The notes: a model not told the origin generated them from the letters alone. A DNA stretch of 64,000 nt from Neurospora intermedia (GCA_037102815.1 BTPP01000008.1:682001-746000), one strand, 5' to 3'; positions 46,638 to 59,805 are shown, counted from the first letter of the stretch. Numbers and translations: made by a program.

Positions 46638-49600
46638 CAACAGTAAAGAGGAGGAGGAAGAGGAGGAAGAGCACGTCGCTATCCTACCCGTCACCATCGT
46701 TTTTTTCTTTTTTTTTTCTTGGCTTCGATTGTTGAGGAGAGAAACATTACGTGGATGCGGGAGCGTATTTCAGGTCCAAGAGATGCCGATGTAAATGCAT
46801 AGCTTCGAACACCTTGTGATCACCAAACCCCGGATTTAACATCGCTCTTGTGTATGAGTTTGCTATCTGCGCGATGCAGTATTGGAGCATTCAGGGGGTT
46901 TCACGAACAGTTCTGTCTTTTCGGCATGTTGAATCGAGGAGTACGTCGCTGTGGTGGATTATCATTTCTGCCTCGAAAAGCTGAACAGGCTGCTTGTTAC
47001 TAGACAGCGAGTGTTGCTATTAATATGTATATATAAATGGTTGGCTGATGAGGAGGAAATCAGCAGCGGAATCTTATCTGGAATTGATCGAAGCTGGTCG
47101 ACGAAGGGGACGCGCTGCCTACCTTGACCTACCTTGCGTAGGAAAACATGGCACTGATGTAGGAAGAAACCAGAGAGTTCCAGGAGATGAGGCTTCTACG
47201 CTCCCATAAAGAGTCTCTGTTGTCTAACCTCGAAAGCGTTGCCAGATACAAGATCCAGCGTACCTAGTATACCCAATATATTCATATTACCAAAATACTT
47301 TTTACCCATCGAGACGTCAGTCTGCGACATGAAGACTGTGCATCGAAGCTTTTCCACATCAGTTCTCTAGCCACACTAGACTGCTTGCTAAAACCCGCCG
47401 GTGCTACTATTGCTGCCACCTCGGAATGGCCAAACAACAACAGCAGAAATACGCCCATGTCTTTTCTTTCGCTGCCTTTGTGATGCTATTGCGAGCATCA
47501 ACAGGGAGGCCGGTTAGCGGCAGACCACACCCTCCCCTAAATCTAGACTACTCAACCGTTTCGGGTAGGACTTCCCGACTTTTTTTTCTGTAATACAAAT
47601 AAGATGGCGCAACGGAACGGCTATCGGAATTTGAACCAGCCACTGAGGTGAAAGTGTTAAGGACTGTGGAGATAAGTCTAGTTCCTACATATTTAGAAGT
47701 CGCTCCCAAAGCGGTTAGGTAGTCCTGGTATTGGGAAGCCCGCCCCACGACCGCTGTAGTTCACTCCGGAATGCCAAGCAGGCACACCATATACATACAC
47801 TAGTATACTTTTTGTGAGCTACCACTTGTACCGGGCTAGTCGCCAATGGTGGTCATACCCCAGTACATTCTAGCCAACAAGTTGTTGTGGCTAAAATACA
47901 CGTGCAAGAAGACGCAGGTCTGAATTCTATGTAAAGTGCGCAGAAGAACGGCCGAATCCGCTCCAAACAGCAGCGCAATACTCTTTAACTCATCAAGAAC
48001 CTTGTAGAAAAGTCATGGAAGGTCGTCGCTTCTCGGGCGCCCATAGCCAGTCAATATGGACGCAGTTCGTTTGGCCAAGTGTGAGAGGGAGGCGTCCAAG
48101 ACGACCTATCGTCGCCCATCTCCTGCAAGTCACTCAGTCAGCGCCCATGGGCTTTAAGGGTTACCACTTCCCATCTCTCCTCCCGAACATGATATATTTG
48201 TTTGCAACCGTGTTTTGGCTCTCTCACAGTCTCGCATGAGGCGCACCTTGAAGATATCAGCGACGGGTCCAAGGAGGCAATTCCATGGCGGACAGCGAAG
48301 AGATATGGATGTCAGCTCGCCCATACAGTACATTGACCGTGCGATTATTTGATAAACAGAGATGGAAGGAGTTCTTTCCCTGCAAAGGGCGATGATGGCT
48401 GGACAGATCTGGGGTAGGCTGTTTCCTTGTTGGGACAAAACTCCGATCCAAAATCAGACAGTGCGGATGGAGGATGGTGATATATCAAAAGAGCAGTCTG
48501 ATGGAAGAACGGCATCCAAATGACGAGCCATGACTGGTCAGCGGTACGGAATCGCGCCCCTTGTCAGCAGTGAGCGACACCACCCTCAAAAAAGAGAACC
48601 CCCCTATGTGCTGTTGGCTGCCCTGCATTGACGTTCCCAATTCCATGGCTTGGCATCTGACAGGATTCAGACCTCGATCATTGCACTGCAGCCGCTAGTA
48701 TAGACTCTCTGGCCATCACTCGCTCGCCGCCGCTCACTCGCGCGCAATGTTACACCTCTGCATGGCTCTAAAATGCTAGCTCAGTCCTTGCGAGTGGCAA
48801 GGAACCTTAACATCTGAACAAGAGATAGCTATCCTGTCATCTAGATGTCTGCTCCCTGTTGGTCGTACCAAGCTAACGTTTTATCTTCATGCAGAGGCGT
48901 ACACAAGTGGCATGTCTACCGCTTTAGGTGCGCAACCGCGGCCTTCTATGTCCCGAAACATTGGGGATTGCCTGTTCCTGGGATGGGGCTGTTAAACTAG
49001 GGGGTCATCAAACCGTCAAATCTAGAGGCGCAGCAGGGTCAGAACTTCGAACAAGCATGGAGGTGGTGATAAGGCTGGTGCCCAGGATGTGTCCGCCTCT
49101 CGAAAGGACTCGGAATCAGAAAGTTGATGCATGGCGGATGGAAAAAAAAAAGTCGCAAGAAATGGGGATCACGAAGAAGGGGAGGGAAGTCATGCTGAGT
49201 GAGTGGGTGGGTAAAGAGAAAAAAAAAACAAAAACAATAGCCGGCCCATCATTATTTTAGAGCTGGACTGCTCTTTCTGGACTGGAATTGAGACTTGAAC
49301 GGAAACTGGAAGACGATGGGATTCCTAGACCCAGGTTACCTCCAATTGGGCTTTCCAGTTGTCTGGGGTTGAAATTACACTTCTTCCGCTCCGCCCCCAC
49401 GTTCTTTTCTTATTCCAGGCTCTGTTGTAACCTCTCTCTCCATGTATCAAGCGGAAGGATTCCGCTCGTTTGCACGACGTCGCTTTCGTTGCTAGACATT
49501 GCGGCTGTTGCCAAGCGCGCTGCAGTCTATTGGTATTACTTACTTGTATCCAAGACCACGCCGTCCCCCCTTCTCGCCTTGTAAACTCTCACCTCTTCCT

Positions 49601-49679
49601 CCGGTTCCGCTACTTTTCGTAACATTCATCTTTGATTCCTTCAAGAGAACCCCGTGCTCAGGTTCTCCTCTCATTCGCA
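46638..49679. other. About 3 kb without a recognisable gene
   Basis: It includes the 3' flank of the SNF2 gene (GA-rich, then poly-T around 46700-46718) and the promoter of the lectin-like gene (CT-rich from about 49370). A GGTTCAAATTCC-like segment on the minus strand near 47627 recalls a tRNA T-arm but no cloverleaf forms. Confidence 0.45.
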
Positions 49680-51603
49680 ATGGCTCTTTCCGGCGCCATG
49701 TCAATACCTAAGCCGCTGTTGACGCTTCTGCTCGTGGCGGCTTCGGTCACGCCCTCTGAGGCTACCATGGCATCGTGGTGGAACTCGATCGCTAGTCAGG
49801 TTGTCGTCTTGAACGAGACCACTGGCCAATACAGATATACCAGATGCAATACCATGGGAATGGATACTGTCTACTATTCACCCACGGGCGGCAACTATCT
49901 CAATTTCACCCAAAGCCCGCCCAAAGCCGGCAGTCCTTTGGCCGGGACCGGCTGGTACGACCAAACAAATACCTGGTCAGTCCTTCTCTGTCTTATTCCT
50001 GGCGACAACGTTGCTAACTTCACCCCAGGGCATCATTATTTTACTTTGATGAATCCAATAGCATTAGAAATGCCATCTTCAAGTGTGATCCGTCGACCGG
50101 TCTTTACATGGACGAAGAGTCAGGATTCTGGCCCGTTGTGGCTGGGGGAGCGCCGGCACCTCACACAAACTCTGGCATAGCCGCCTTTCTCCGCGACCAA
50201 AACCGTGGTTATCGGCTCTATTACCACGACAAAGACATGCATCTCAATGAGCTCAGCTATGATCCAGATACCACTACCTGGAGCTGGGAGGGAACCATCA
50301 ACCATGACGTTCCAGGAAGCAATGCCATCGCCGCAGTCGACGGGAGAGATCAAGGCAACTTCACCATCTTCACACCTCGAGACGACAAAAACATTCAGAT
50401 CACGCAATGGGGCCTGGACAAGAATTGGTACATCTGTAAGTTACGTCATCTATCTGCCAGTTGCCATCCGGAAAAGCTACACCGACACCCTACTCCAAAA
50501 CATGATCATCATCATACTAACCTCCCCCATTCATCCATCCAGCCACCACCCCCCATCCGCTCAAGGGCAACTTCAGCACCAGCTCCACCGCCTCGTCTTC
50601 ATTCAATATCGACTACTCAGCCCCCTCCAACTACTCCCTCCCCTTCTGGACGGGCCAGCCCAAATCCATCGGCATCAGTTTCTACACGCCCGCTAAGCGC
50701 AACGTCTACTACATCGGCAGCGACAAGTCCCTGTACCGCCTCACCACGCAAAACTTCGTCTGGGGCGTCGCGGAGAACCAGTCCTCATCCTACTGGCCGC
50801 AAGCCGACGAAGCCAACGCCGAACTTACCGTCGTGAGCGCCATCATCCAGGAAACGAAGAACGCGAAAGTGCGCATTTATTATCTAGTGGGCGGCAAGCT
50901 GGCCGAGGTGGCGCTGAACGGCAACGATAACGCTTGGAAGCAGTGGCGGACGGTGCCGGAGTGGGATCCTAATGATGGCGCGAAGGAGCAGCCGACTAAT
51001 TCTACTACTTCTGGCGGCGGCGGCGGCACCACCACGACCACTTCTCCATCAACTCCGTCCGGTTCCGGTTCCGGTTCGGCTACGGGCCCCGATACGGGAA
51101 CAGCAGCCACCGCCGAATCTGCCTCCGGTGGGGGTGGTTTCTCCTCTGGCGCCAAGATTGGCGTCGGCGTCGGCGTCGGCCTGGGCGTTGTCGCGCTAGG
51201 CGTCATCATCGCTGCCTTTTTCCTCTTCCGGCGGAACAACAATAACAAAAACTCTAGAGGTACCAATCTCAACAGCCCCGAAGACGGTACGACGGTTGTG
51301 GGATCCGAAGCCCCGAGCGCCACTACCTCGCCCATTCCGCCTTATGGTACGCTCGCCACTGGATACGGAGCAGGGGAATGGGACCAGAAGATGCATCCTG
51401 GGGGTGGAGGATATACAAACGTGCAGCAGCTGGACAAGACGGACCGGCCGATGGAGTTGGACGCGCCTAGGGCGGTGTTTGAGTTGCCGGACCAACTTTA
51501 TCGTCATGAGTTGATGACGGATAACACGGCGATAAGGGTGGATGCGCCAGGGCATCATGGTCATCCTGGGGGTCAGGGGTACATGGGGCAGAGGAGGGTC
51601 TAG
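49680..51603 (+). CDS. Secreted or plasma-membrane-anchored fucose-lectin-like beta-propeller protein
   Basis: Exons 49680-49975, 50029-50435 and 50543-51603 give 587 residues. A signal peptide (about 1-28, PLLTLLLVAASVTPSEA) precedes an ectodomain of about 300 residues. Repeated strands with aromatic and polar residues (GYRLYYHDKDMHLNELSYDPDTTTW, NIQITQWGLDKNWYI, RNVYYIGSDKSLYRLT, VRIYYLVGGKLAEVALNG) look like the blades of fungal fucose-specific (AAL-type) propellers. A Ser/Thr/Gly-rich stalk follows, then one transmembrane helix (about 438-462, GVGVGVGLGVVALGVIIAAFFLF) and a basic, Gly-rich cytosolic tail of about 120 residues. Possible jobs are cell-surface carbohydrate binding or wall sensing. 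Both introns are of normal size (53 and 107 nt) and restore W-A-S-L-F-Y and W-Y-I-S. Sugar specificity is not shown by the sequence. Confidence 0.75.
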
Positions 51604-52155
51604 TCACCGGTTTTAGAATATCGTGATGATGGACATGTTAGGTGATGAAATGAAGGAAATGAGATGTTTTGGTGTGAATTGGCCTTGACGAGTTGACGAT
51701 CAACATGTGGAAGAGCTTCTATGATCTTCTCACGTTCTTGTTGACTGTAGCGATGACGAAGAAAGAAAACTGTTGAGGTTATGGCTTACAATGGAGGCCC
51801 GATGTTGTCAGGCCATCTGCCATATGTTTTTTTCACCTTTTGTTGTTGGTACCAAGATTATTATTTAATACATGTGGTTCATTCGTCCTTAGGCACCCCT
51901 TGGACAAGCGAAAGAAAATGAGTCGACTTCACTTTGTCCCAGGTTTCTGTTTCAAGAGTCATCTCATTTCTTTTCATACCTAATCTTCTCATACAACCAT
52001 AACGATACCGTCCTTTTGCATTGTCCCCCCCATCTAGGTACAAGACTCCTTATCCATGCCAATTTGGTGCAAAATCACATTCACCACTGCTAAAACTCCC
52101 AGAGCATAAACATTTTAATCGTAAGTAAGGCATGAAACCGTAATGTAGGGAAGGC
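51604..52155. other. Convergent intergenic region between lectin-like gene and PFK
   Basis: Facing 3' ends of two genes; AT-richer UTR-like DNA, nothing else recognised. Confidence 0.5.
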
Positions 52156-54669
52156 TTAATTGGCAACTGGCTCCAGTCCACGCTTCACGTCCTTGGCCTT
52201 GACGCCCGTAAGGTCGGGCTCAGGCAAGGTGTGCCGAGGACGGCCTCCAAGGATGTCAACAATCTCCTTCATACTAAGCCAGAAGGCAGCCTTGGGGCGT
52301 CTGTTGGGCCAGTCGGTCTCCTCCTCCTCCAACTTCTGGACCGGCGTAAAGATTACACTCGCTCCCTTGATACCGATGACGCTAGCGCTCATGGGATCCA
52401 TCTTGACGCGGTTGTGCACGTTGCGTCCATACTTCTCAAGCTGCTGAATGCACTTGATGGCCAAACGGACAGCACGGCAACGGTCCATGCCCGAGGGAAC
52501 ACCACCCTGTTGCATGTGACCGGGAATACCCTCACGACTTTCAAAACGACCGTGGGCCTCGTCGCGGAGAATGTCGGCGATGAGCTTGGCATTGTAGACC
52601 TTGGAGGCCTTCTCATTGATCAGGATCAAGCGACCGGCTCTGCTCTGTCCCTTGTCCTGAGCGAACACCTCCTTCAGATGACGGACGTCTTCGCTGAGCA
52701 TTTCCAAGCTAAGACCTTCTTCGGGAAGGTAAACGGCCGAGGCACCAACACCGAGACCGGCGAGAGTCGCGATGTAACCGGAACGGCCACCCTGTGTCTC
52801 AATGACAAAGACACGTCTGCGAGTGGCAGACGCGGACTGCTTGATCTTGTCGCAATAATCGACAAGCTCGTTAAGGCAAGTATCGGAACCGAGAGAGTAC
52901 TCGGTGCCGGGAACGTTGTTAGAGATGGTCGCTGGGAGCAGCGTCATGGGGATGCACAGAGAGGGGTACTGCTCTCTGGCCTTGCGCAACTGCGAGACGG
53001 CGTGGAAAGCCTCGAAGCCACCAATGAGGAAGAGGGCGTCAAACTGGTACTGCTCGATGAGGTTGGCGATGGTCTCCATGCCAGACTCGCTCGGGAGCTC
53101 ACGGTTGGTACCGATTTCGGAACCGCCCTTACTAGCCCAGCCATCAACCTCAAGCCAGTCAAACGGCCGCACTGAGCCCGGCGAATCGGCATGATGGCGC
53201 GCAAAGCCTGCAAAGCCGTTGTGGATCGCAATGGGTTCGTGACCACGAGACAAGCAGTACGACACACCAGCACGGACGGCGGCATTCATACCTCCAGCGG
53301 GGGCACCGACGTTGATAAAGCCGATTTTCATGCGCTGAATAGAGGTTAGCTCAACTCAGCCAGATGAAACGCAAATAGCATGATCATCACTCACCTCCTT
53401 TTCAGGCAGCAATGTCTCGTGATCGATCTGGCCTGCAGTTGTCATCATGAACGACTTGTACTGCTCCGAAAACTCGGCATCACGAAGAGCCATGGCTCCG
53501 TCAAAATCCTGGCTTTCAATCGCCTTGGCGACTTGCTTGGTATCCAGTACCGCCTCCATCAGGGGCTTCCTGACAATCTTGTTTTCGGTAATGGCAATGA
53601 AGCAAGTCTTGGTCTCGGGAGTGGCTTCCAAGACAGCCTTGACGGCCTCAACACCCTGAAGGGTCGCGAGCATTCTGTCATATGCGACGGCAGTACCACC
53701 GCGCTGAACGTGGCCGAGGGTAGTGATGCGGGTATCGAGGGCGAGGCCATTCTTGTCGGCGAGAAGGTCTCTTACTTCTTCGGGGCTGATCTTGTTACCA
53801 AACTTGTCGAGAGCACCCTCAGCGATAAGGACAATGGTCTTGCGCTTTCCAAGCTTGCGGTGCTGTTGTTTCCGTTTGTTAGCCATTGCTTATTCGGTGG
53901 CACTGTAGCCCCAGGCCGAACACGGAACACGTACCTGCTGGATAACGCTACGCATTTCCTCTCTCCAGTTGTCCTCCCTAGGTTTCTCGGGAATAAAGAG
54001 GAAATCTGCGCCTGTCGCAACAGCTGCCATCAAAGCTAGCCAACCGCAGTGTCTGCCCATGACTTCAACGACGAAGGCACGGGAATGGGAAGAGGCGGTA
54101 GCCTCAATCATATCGATACACAAGCAAATTCTTGCCAAAGCCGAATAGCAGCCAACGGTGGCGTCTGTACCGGACAGATCGTTGTCGATAGAACCGACGA
54201 TACCGACGATGTTGAGGTGCTTGTAAGCCTGAATTTGCTCGGCCGTCAGCTCGCCAGTAGAGACCAGCTCTTCCAACAGCGAAGGCCACTCGGCACGGAA
54301 CCTGTCGGCACCGGTAAGAGAGCCGTCTCCTCCGCAGATAATGAGGGCATCGATGCCGTTGAGAATCATGTTCTTGGCGGCAGTAAGGCGACCAGCACGC
54401 TCGTAGAAAGCCATGCAGCGAGCGGTACCGATCAAAGTGCCGCCTTCCGAGAGCCAGCCGCGCACATCAAACCAGTCCATCTGCTTTATGAAATCACCAC
54501 CTCTAACCAGACCCTCGTAGCCTTCGTAGACGCAGTAGGCGTCGCAGCCCATGTGGATGGCCATGCGGACGCACGAGCGTACCACAGCGTTCATGCCGGG
54601 GGAATCGCCGCCCGAGGTCATGATGGCGATCTTCTTTTTGGGCGCCATCTTGACGGGTGCTGTTGACAT
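52156..54669 (-). CDS. pfk1: ATP-dependent 6-phosphofructokinase
   Basis: PFK phosphorylates fructose 6-phosphate to fructose 1,6-bisphosphate, the main control step of glycolysis, in the cytosol. Minus-strand exons 54669-53935, 53862-53395 and 53334-52156 give 793 residues, the tandem-duplicated eukaryotic form. The N half is catalytic: [13 protein letters not shown] (about 20-32), [37 protein letters not shown] and the [10 protein letters not shown] signature. The C half (from about 402, [22 protein letters not shown]) keeps the fold with changed catalytic positions ([36 protein letters not shown]), as in the allosteric halves of fungal PFKs. The intron between EKE and RMKIGF lies at the junction of the two halves. 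The start at 54669 gives [13 protein letters not shown]; Met8 is an alternative. Fungal two-subunit enzymes of yeast are longer at the N-terminus. Confidence 0.96.
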
Positions 54670-56505
54670 TTTTGATGGTGGTACTCTGTGAGGGGTAGTC
54701 GAGCTCAGCAGGAGTCGGATGCCTAGCGAGGAGGCCGAAAGGAGGACGAGGGCAAAGAGCGCCGGGAACGGGTTATTGAGGATAGACAATGGCCGAGAGA
54801 AGATGGCTCGGTCAAAAATGGGCATGCTCCAGGCTCCAACCTGGAAACACCGAGAGATTCAAGGAGCCTTGTGTAAGTGTAGTCACTGTCCTGGCGATGT
54901 TGGCAGAACGAATGACGGCCCGTCTTGGATCGCAACAAGCAGAAGATTCGTGTTATGGATAGATAGATAGGTAGGTAGGTAGGTAGGTAGGAGGTTCAGG
55001 AAAACGTCGAGAGAAAGACGGAGGCGAGATGAAGGGACAAAAAGAGGGCAACGTCACGAGCAGCTTTCCACTTGGAAATCGGATGATGAATTCTTTTCAG
55101 TCTTGGCCGGGCAGCGGCCCAAGTGCCCGCAACAAGCAGCTCCTTGTAGTGTACCTATGCAGCTGCTGGGTAGTTACGCCGACAAGTGGAAGCTCGGAGT
55201 GGAAGTGTGCTCTGCTGATCGGCTGCTGCAGTGACATGGATACCTCTAGGTGACGGGGTGCCCTGGCCATCGGCGCTACCTAAGCAGCATGGTGCTAAGA
55301 AAAGAGCTCTTATCTTATCGTGTGCGGCGGGCAATGGCGGGGTCATTGACACCTCTCCAGCGGCCTCACTGGACAGGAACCTCGACTTTAACATGCAGTG
55401 CCCGGGCGAATTGTCCGAGTCGTAACAGCACAGCAAACACCTCGCTCTCATCCACAGAGCCTTCAAGTATCTCGGGGGAATTCTGACATGTCAAATGAAG
55501 ACGTGGTGAAGCGTGGTGGTGGTGCAGGTCTCTTGAGTGCTCGGCGGATTGGGGTAAGGTAGTCTTGGTGGTGAGGGGTTTTTGCAGCCCCAGCAAGAGC
55601 AATTGGGTCATTCGATGACATAACCGGCGGGGTGGAATGGCCATTAACAACGTCAATAGTATGGAGCCCGCCGTGCCCGCCGCGACCCACGGCAGAGACG
55701 ATCCATTGCCAGGGCTCATCAGGGCAAAACCTTATTAGTACCACTTCTCTTCTCTTCCCAGCCGCATTGAAATGGGAACGCCAAGGGTTCGGTAGGATAG
55801 GGCCGACCTGTATAAAATCTGTCCACCATCTTCACAAAATCAAGTTATTACTCGGGTGAAACTGCCCATCATCTCTCACATGTTGCAGAGCGGTGTAAGC
55901 CGTCTTGCTGAAGAACATGTGATTTGCCTCTCAGGTGGTGAAAGAGTGGGAACAGCCTCACTCCGTTGACTGGAACAACTTTGCCCGCTCGGCCAACTTT
56001 TGGGGGAAAAAAACAAAAAGAAGGGCCTATCGATAACACAAAGGTAACACAGTGCAGGGTCTGAGCTCTAACGGACGTAATGACATCCCTGTGCCATCCC
56101 TGCTGAACCATTTCGGCGCACCTTGCCGCCGTCCGGCCGGTACATAGTACATGTCTCTCTGTAGTCTGTGTGTGTGCCTGTCCGAGAAAGACGGAACAGA
56201 CCCACGCGGCGCGCAGGGTTCCATAGTTTCCATCTCCCCTCTTTCATTCACTGCAGTGCGACTGGACTGTCGCCCGGTGGCCCGCAATGGACGGGAACGG
56301 CACGGATGCAATGGTCTGTGCGTCCCTGCCGTGCACGGCATTCGGCAGGTAGTAGCTTCCACTGGCACTTCCGTAATGAAAGCTCCAGTCTGTCGCCTTG
56401 ACCTTCGAAACTGTATCGCATGCCCCTGACTTCAGTTCTTGCGGTACAATCACCAACCATACTAGTACTTTACATTGTCACTATTTGGAGGTCGTTATAC
56501 GGACC
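54670..56505. promoter_or_regulatory. Divergent promoter region between PFK and MED17
   Basis: No gene recognised. It contains a GGTA tetranucleotide run at about 54962-54990 in the PFK leader or promoter, and otherwise ordinary sequence. Open frames overlap the 5' ends of both genes and lack similarity. Confidence 0.45.
54962..54990. repeat. GATA/GGTA tetranucleotide repeat
   Basis: Seven or so GATA/GGTA units about 300 bp upstream of the PFK ATG. Similar GGTA runs are at 6725-6755 and 7905-7925 in this window. Confidence 0.8.
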
Positions 56506-58464
56506 ATGGACTCTCCCCTCAACCTACGGCCACGGCCGCCAAACAGCAGAGGGCCCCAAACAATCGCCGACTTCATCCGACGCGTCAACGCAGAGCCCGG
56601 TGGTTTTCGAGCTCTCAACGAAGAGGAGGTGCGCAGGAACGTCATTGCCGAGCGCAATGGCCTTCATCACGAGGATGTCGAAATGGTTACCGACCAGGAG
56701 GCCGATGACGACTCCAAGAAACCCGACATCATTGCTGCTCGCCACAACATCATCATGAGCCTCGGCCAGGCCATCCAGATCTCCTCGAATTTCCTCGACT
56801 TCATCTCGCTCCTTCTCTCCAAAGAAATCCCCACGCAAGCTGCCGTCTCCATTTCGCCATGGCTACGAAGTCAAGTTCCGATTGGATCCATCGGCGCCAC
56901 CCAGCTCGACGCGCCGACTCCTCTGACCCAGAGTAGAGTGGCCGACAACAAGCTGATCACCATCGGCAAGCGACTGGTTGCGCTCAACGAGGCAGCCGAC
57001 ACTGCCCTTGCTGCTGCCAACAGGCTTCGCCAAGAGATCAATTCCGAGACAAAGTACTGGCAGGAAGTCTTGACCGTCAGCCAAAAGGGCTGGTCAACCG
57101 CCCGTCTGCCCCAAGAGCCACACGACATGGGCGTCAAGTTTGGCTTCTCTAATGCTGCCCCCATGTTCAAGAACAATAGCGTTGCGCCATTGAAAAGGGC
57201 CGAGGATGGTTCAGTCCGCCTGGAATACGGCCGAATGGGTTCCAAATCTGAACGTCTCCAGGCCACCCTTCTGCACAACGGGGAGGTTATCGGTAGATCT
57301 TCCCTTCCTCGACCCCTACCCGACGATGCGCCGTTGGACGATCGCGTCAAAGAAGCACGGAATACAATATTTGCGCAAGAGCTATGGCACGAAATCAATC
57401 GGGAAGGTCGCACACTGCACGGTCACCATGTCCGTTTAGAGCAGTCAGCTGTAACTTGCGCCCTTGATCCCAATCGGACCATTTCCTTCGAGCTGGTAGG
57501 CTTGGATGACCAAGATCACTCCAGGGCACCTCTACCCGGCGATCTCGACGCCGAAACGGCCTCAATCACTCTCCATCTCCTTCTGAGCAACGCTCACAGG
57601 CAGAACCAGCTCAAGCGCTCTGAGCGGACTGCAGCCAACGCCATGAGGGGCCCACCACCCCCTTACAACCTTCTTCTCCCCATCATCACCTACTACAGAC
57701 ACGAGAAAACATTGGAGGACTGCACCACCTTCCTAGCCGCCTTCTGTGGCGCTCTCCGCTCCGCGGGAATCCAATCCTCCTTCAGCATGACCGAAAGCAT
57801 CAACAAGGGCTCCCCCACCGCCCCGCCCTCCGAGGCACTCATGAAGACCCTCCTCCACCCTTCAGAAGTCCAATTCGACCTGACCATCACGCCCGCCTCG
57901 CGCGTGCGCATCCTCGCCAAGCCTACCCCTGTCTTCGGCACCCGGTTCTCCATCTACCTCCTCCACCCGCAGTCCAACCACCTCACCAGCTCGTTCCCGC
58001 CCAACCAGACCGACTCGGTCTACGAGAATATCACAGAGCTAGTTCGCTACCTTAGCAACGCGGTGCCCCGCGCTCTGACCATGTACTATTACCCGCTTGT
58101 TCAGGAGATGCGGAACAGCGGGAACAAGGGCAACAACGGCGAAACCCCAATTCCTCCTGCTCCTAATACTACGACCTGGATCATCCACCCAGATGACCTG
58201 GGTCTAGTAGACGACGACACCGAGACGTTTGGCGTCCGGTTTGCTTTCACCTCGAACTACACTCTCGGTAATGGGGTTGACGATGCAACAAAAGAGCCAG
58301 AGCTACGCGTCACCGGAGACTATATGGAGGACGGCAAGCGCGTTCAGCATGAGTGGAAGTGGACTGCCTCGGGCCCCGCTGGCACGCAGAGCGGCGGTAG
58401 TCTAGATGAAATCGTCAAGCACATCTTGGCAAATGGGCCGTCGTCCTCGGTGCTGTCTGCTTAA
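56506..58464 (+). CDS. med17: Mediator complex subunit 17 (Srb4)
   Basis: Med17 is a core head-module subunit that contacts RNA polymerase II and is essential in yeast. This is a single exon of 652 residues. The N-terminus contains GPQTIADFIRRVNAEPGGFRALNEEEVRRN, typical of the fungal family, then the helical DIIAARHNIIMSLGQAIQISSNFLDFISLLLSKE and the LRQEINSETKYWQEVLTVSQKGWSTARLPQEPHDMGVKFGFSNAAP block. The region LEYGRMGSKSERLQATLLHNGEVIGRSSLP and the later PPPPYNLLLPIITYYRH segment are also family-typical. The end is variable. The ATG at 56506 (GGACCATGG, good context) begins MDSPLNLRP; the frame is open upstream to about 56398 but reads UTR-like. It lies divergent from PFK and convergent with the RS-like gene. 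Confidence 0.92.
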   Translation: MDSPLNLRPRPPNSRGPQTIADFIRRVNAEPGGFRALNEEEVRRNVIAERNGLHHEDVEMVTDQEADDDSKKPDIIAARHNIIMSLGQAIQISSNFLDFISLLLSKEIPTQAAVSISPWLRSQVPIGSIGATQLDAPTPLTQSRVADNKLITIGKRLVALNEAADTALAAANRLRQEINSETKYWQEVLTVSQKGWSTARLPQEPHDMGVKFGFSNAAPMFKNNSVAPLKRAEDGSVRLEYGRMGSKSERLQATLLHNGEVIGRSSLPRPLPDDAPLDDRVKEARNTIFAQELWHEINREGRTLHGHHVRLEQSAVTCALDPNRTISFELVGLDDQDHSRAPLPGDLDAETASITLHLLLSNAHRQNQLKRSERTAANAMRGPPPPYNLLLPIITYYRHEKTLEDCTTFLAAFCGALRSAGIQSSFSMTESINKGSPTAPPSEALMKTLLHPSEVQFDLTITPASRVRILAKPTPVFGTRFSIYLLHPQSNHLTSSFPPNQTDSVYENITELVRYLSNAVPRALTMYYYPLVQEMRNSGNKGNNGETPIPPAPNTTTWIIHPDDLGLVDDDTETFGVRFAFTSNYTLGNGVDDATKEPELRVTGDYMEDGKRVQHEWKWTASGPAGTQSGGSLDEIVKHILANGPSSSVLSA

Positions 58465-59805
58465 GAAGCTCAAAATGAGATATAACTCTTTCTGGGACTT
58501 GGGGGCATGGACTTTGGATACGTAAGTGATACAGCGGTTGGTTTGCAAGACTGGTTGGGTGAGGATAATCACCCGTTGGGTTTGACGACGATTGGAGGTT
58601 GAGCACCAAAAGCGGGAGCGGAAGCGGGAGTAAATGCGGATGTTGGACGTAAACGAAGCGTACTTATCGTTTCTCGAAACTGTCACTGGATGAGACTCAA
58701 GATTGAAGAACAAGAGGGCTAGGTCTCCAGAGACAATGTACTTTTGTCCCGCTGGATCGGTCAAGGGCTTATTGTTACAAAAACATACCCACAAACAAAA
58801 TTCTACCCCTGGTATATCTTCAAAGAATCATTCGACTGGTGGTTGAGACCCGGATAGACGTATAGGAAACTCAATTCTATCTTACGGTATAGACGCATTC
58901 CACATTGGTACTAGCCGGCCTACTTGGGAAGGTTCTGTAACCTCTTATAGCGGGAAAAGAGAAAAGTTAACATCATATGGTTGCGAACCATTTGGTGTGT
59001 TCAACGCTAAACTTCGAGTCCCAGCAGCGTGCTCATGAAATAGCGAATATCGGGCAGTCATTTCAACCAGGAGTTCTAGTGTACAGCAAACTGACATCTC
59101 CAGGGTGGTATAGCTGAGTTGAGAAAATGGTTTCGCCACCCCCTTTTTCCCTTTGTTTGCTTGATCTGCTCATGGTACACTTTGTCGCACTGTAGTACCA
59201 ACGACGACAAGGTCACAAATCATCACTTACGTCCGAGGTTCTGGATGACTGCTCGTACAAACCTGAGCTGCCTGAAACAAGTACTGCGTATAATATGCAG
59301 TATTGGAATACTAAGTATAGTGGAAATCGTTAACAGTAAACAAAGTCATGGGGCACAGATTGGTCACAAAACGACGTAAAGAGTCGTCTACGGTACCTTT
59401 TAGGTATATGCTTTATTGGTCTAAGAACATCACCACTACACCACCCATCTCCAGTTCCTCCAGCCATGAAACGTACATATAACCAAAACATCCTGAATGC
59501 GGGACTCATTGACATTCATCGCATACATGAATTGTTCATCATCTTCATACATAACGTTTTCTGTTTCATCATAAATCATAATATCAACCTTCCAAATTGA
59601 AAACCAAACGCAACATACATCTTGACATGACGTGAGGGGTAACATGATTAACCAAAAAGAACCTTCCAAAAGAACCCAAAAGAGGAAGAAAAATTGTATA
59701 GGCAAAAGAAGATGGCAATAGAATGAAAAGCAGAACCCTTTCACCCAACGCGCTTGGTATTACCTTCCCGTACATAGCGTGCCAAGTCTATACTCGTGTG
59801 AGCGT
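58465..59805. other. Convergent intergenic region between MED17 and the RS-like gene
   Basis: Facing 3' ends; no gene or structured element recognised. Confidence 0.5.

Noticed and set aside
47600-47760. Possible minus-strand tRNA (GGTTCAAATTCC resembles a T-arm)
   Set aside because: The T stem does not pair and no acceptor, D or anticodon arms could be placed around it.
52231-53175. Long open frame (314 codons) on the plus strand opposite PFK
   Set aside because: Antisense shadow of the PFK C-terminal half; composition follows the codon bias of the real gene.
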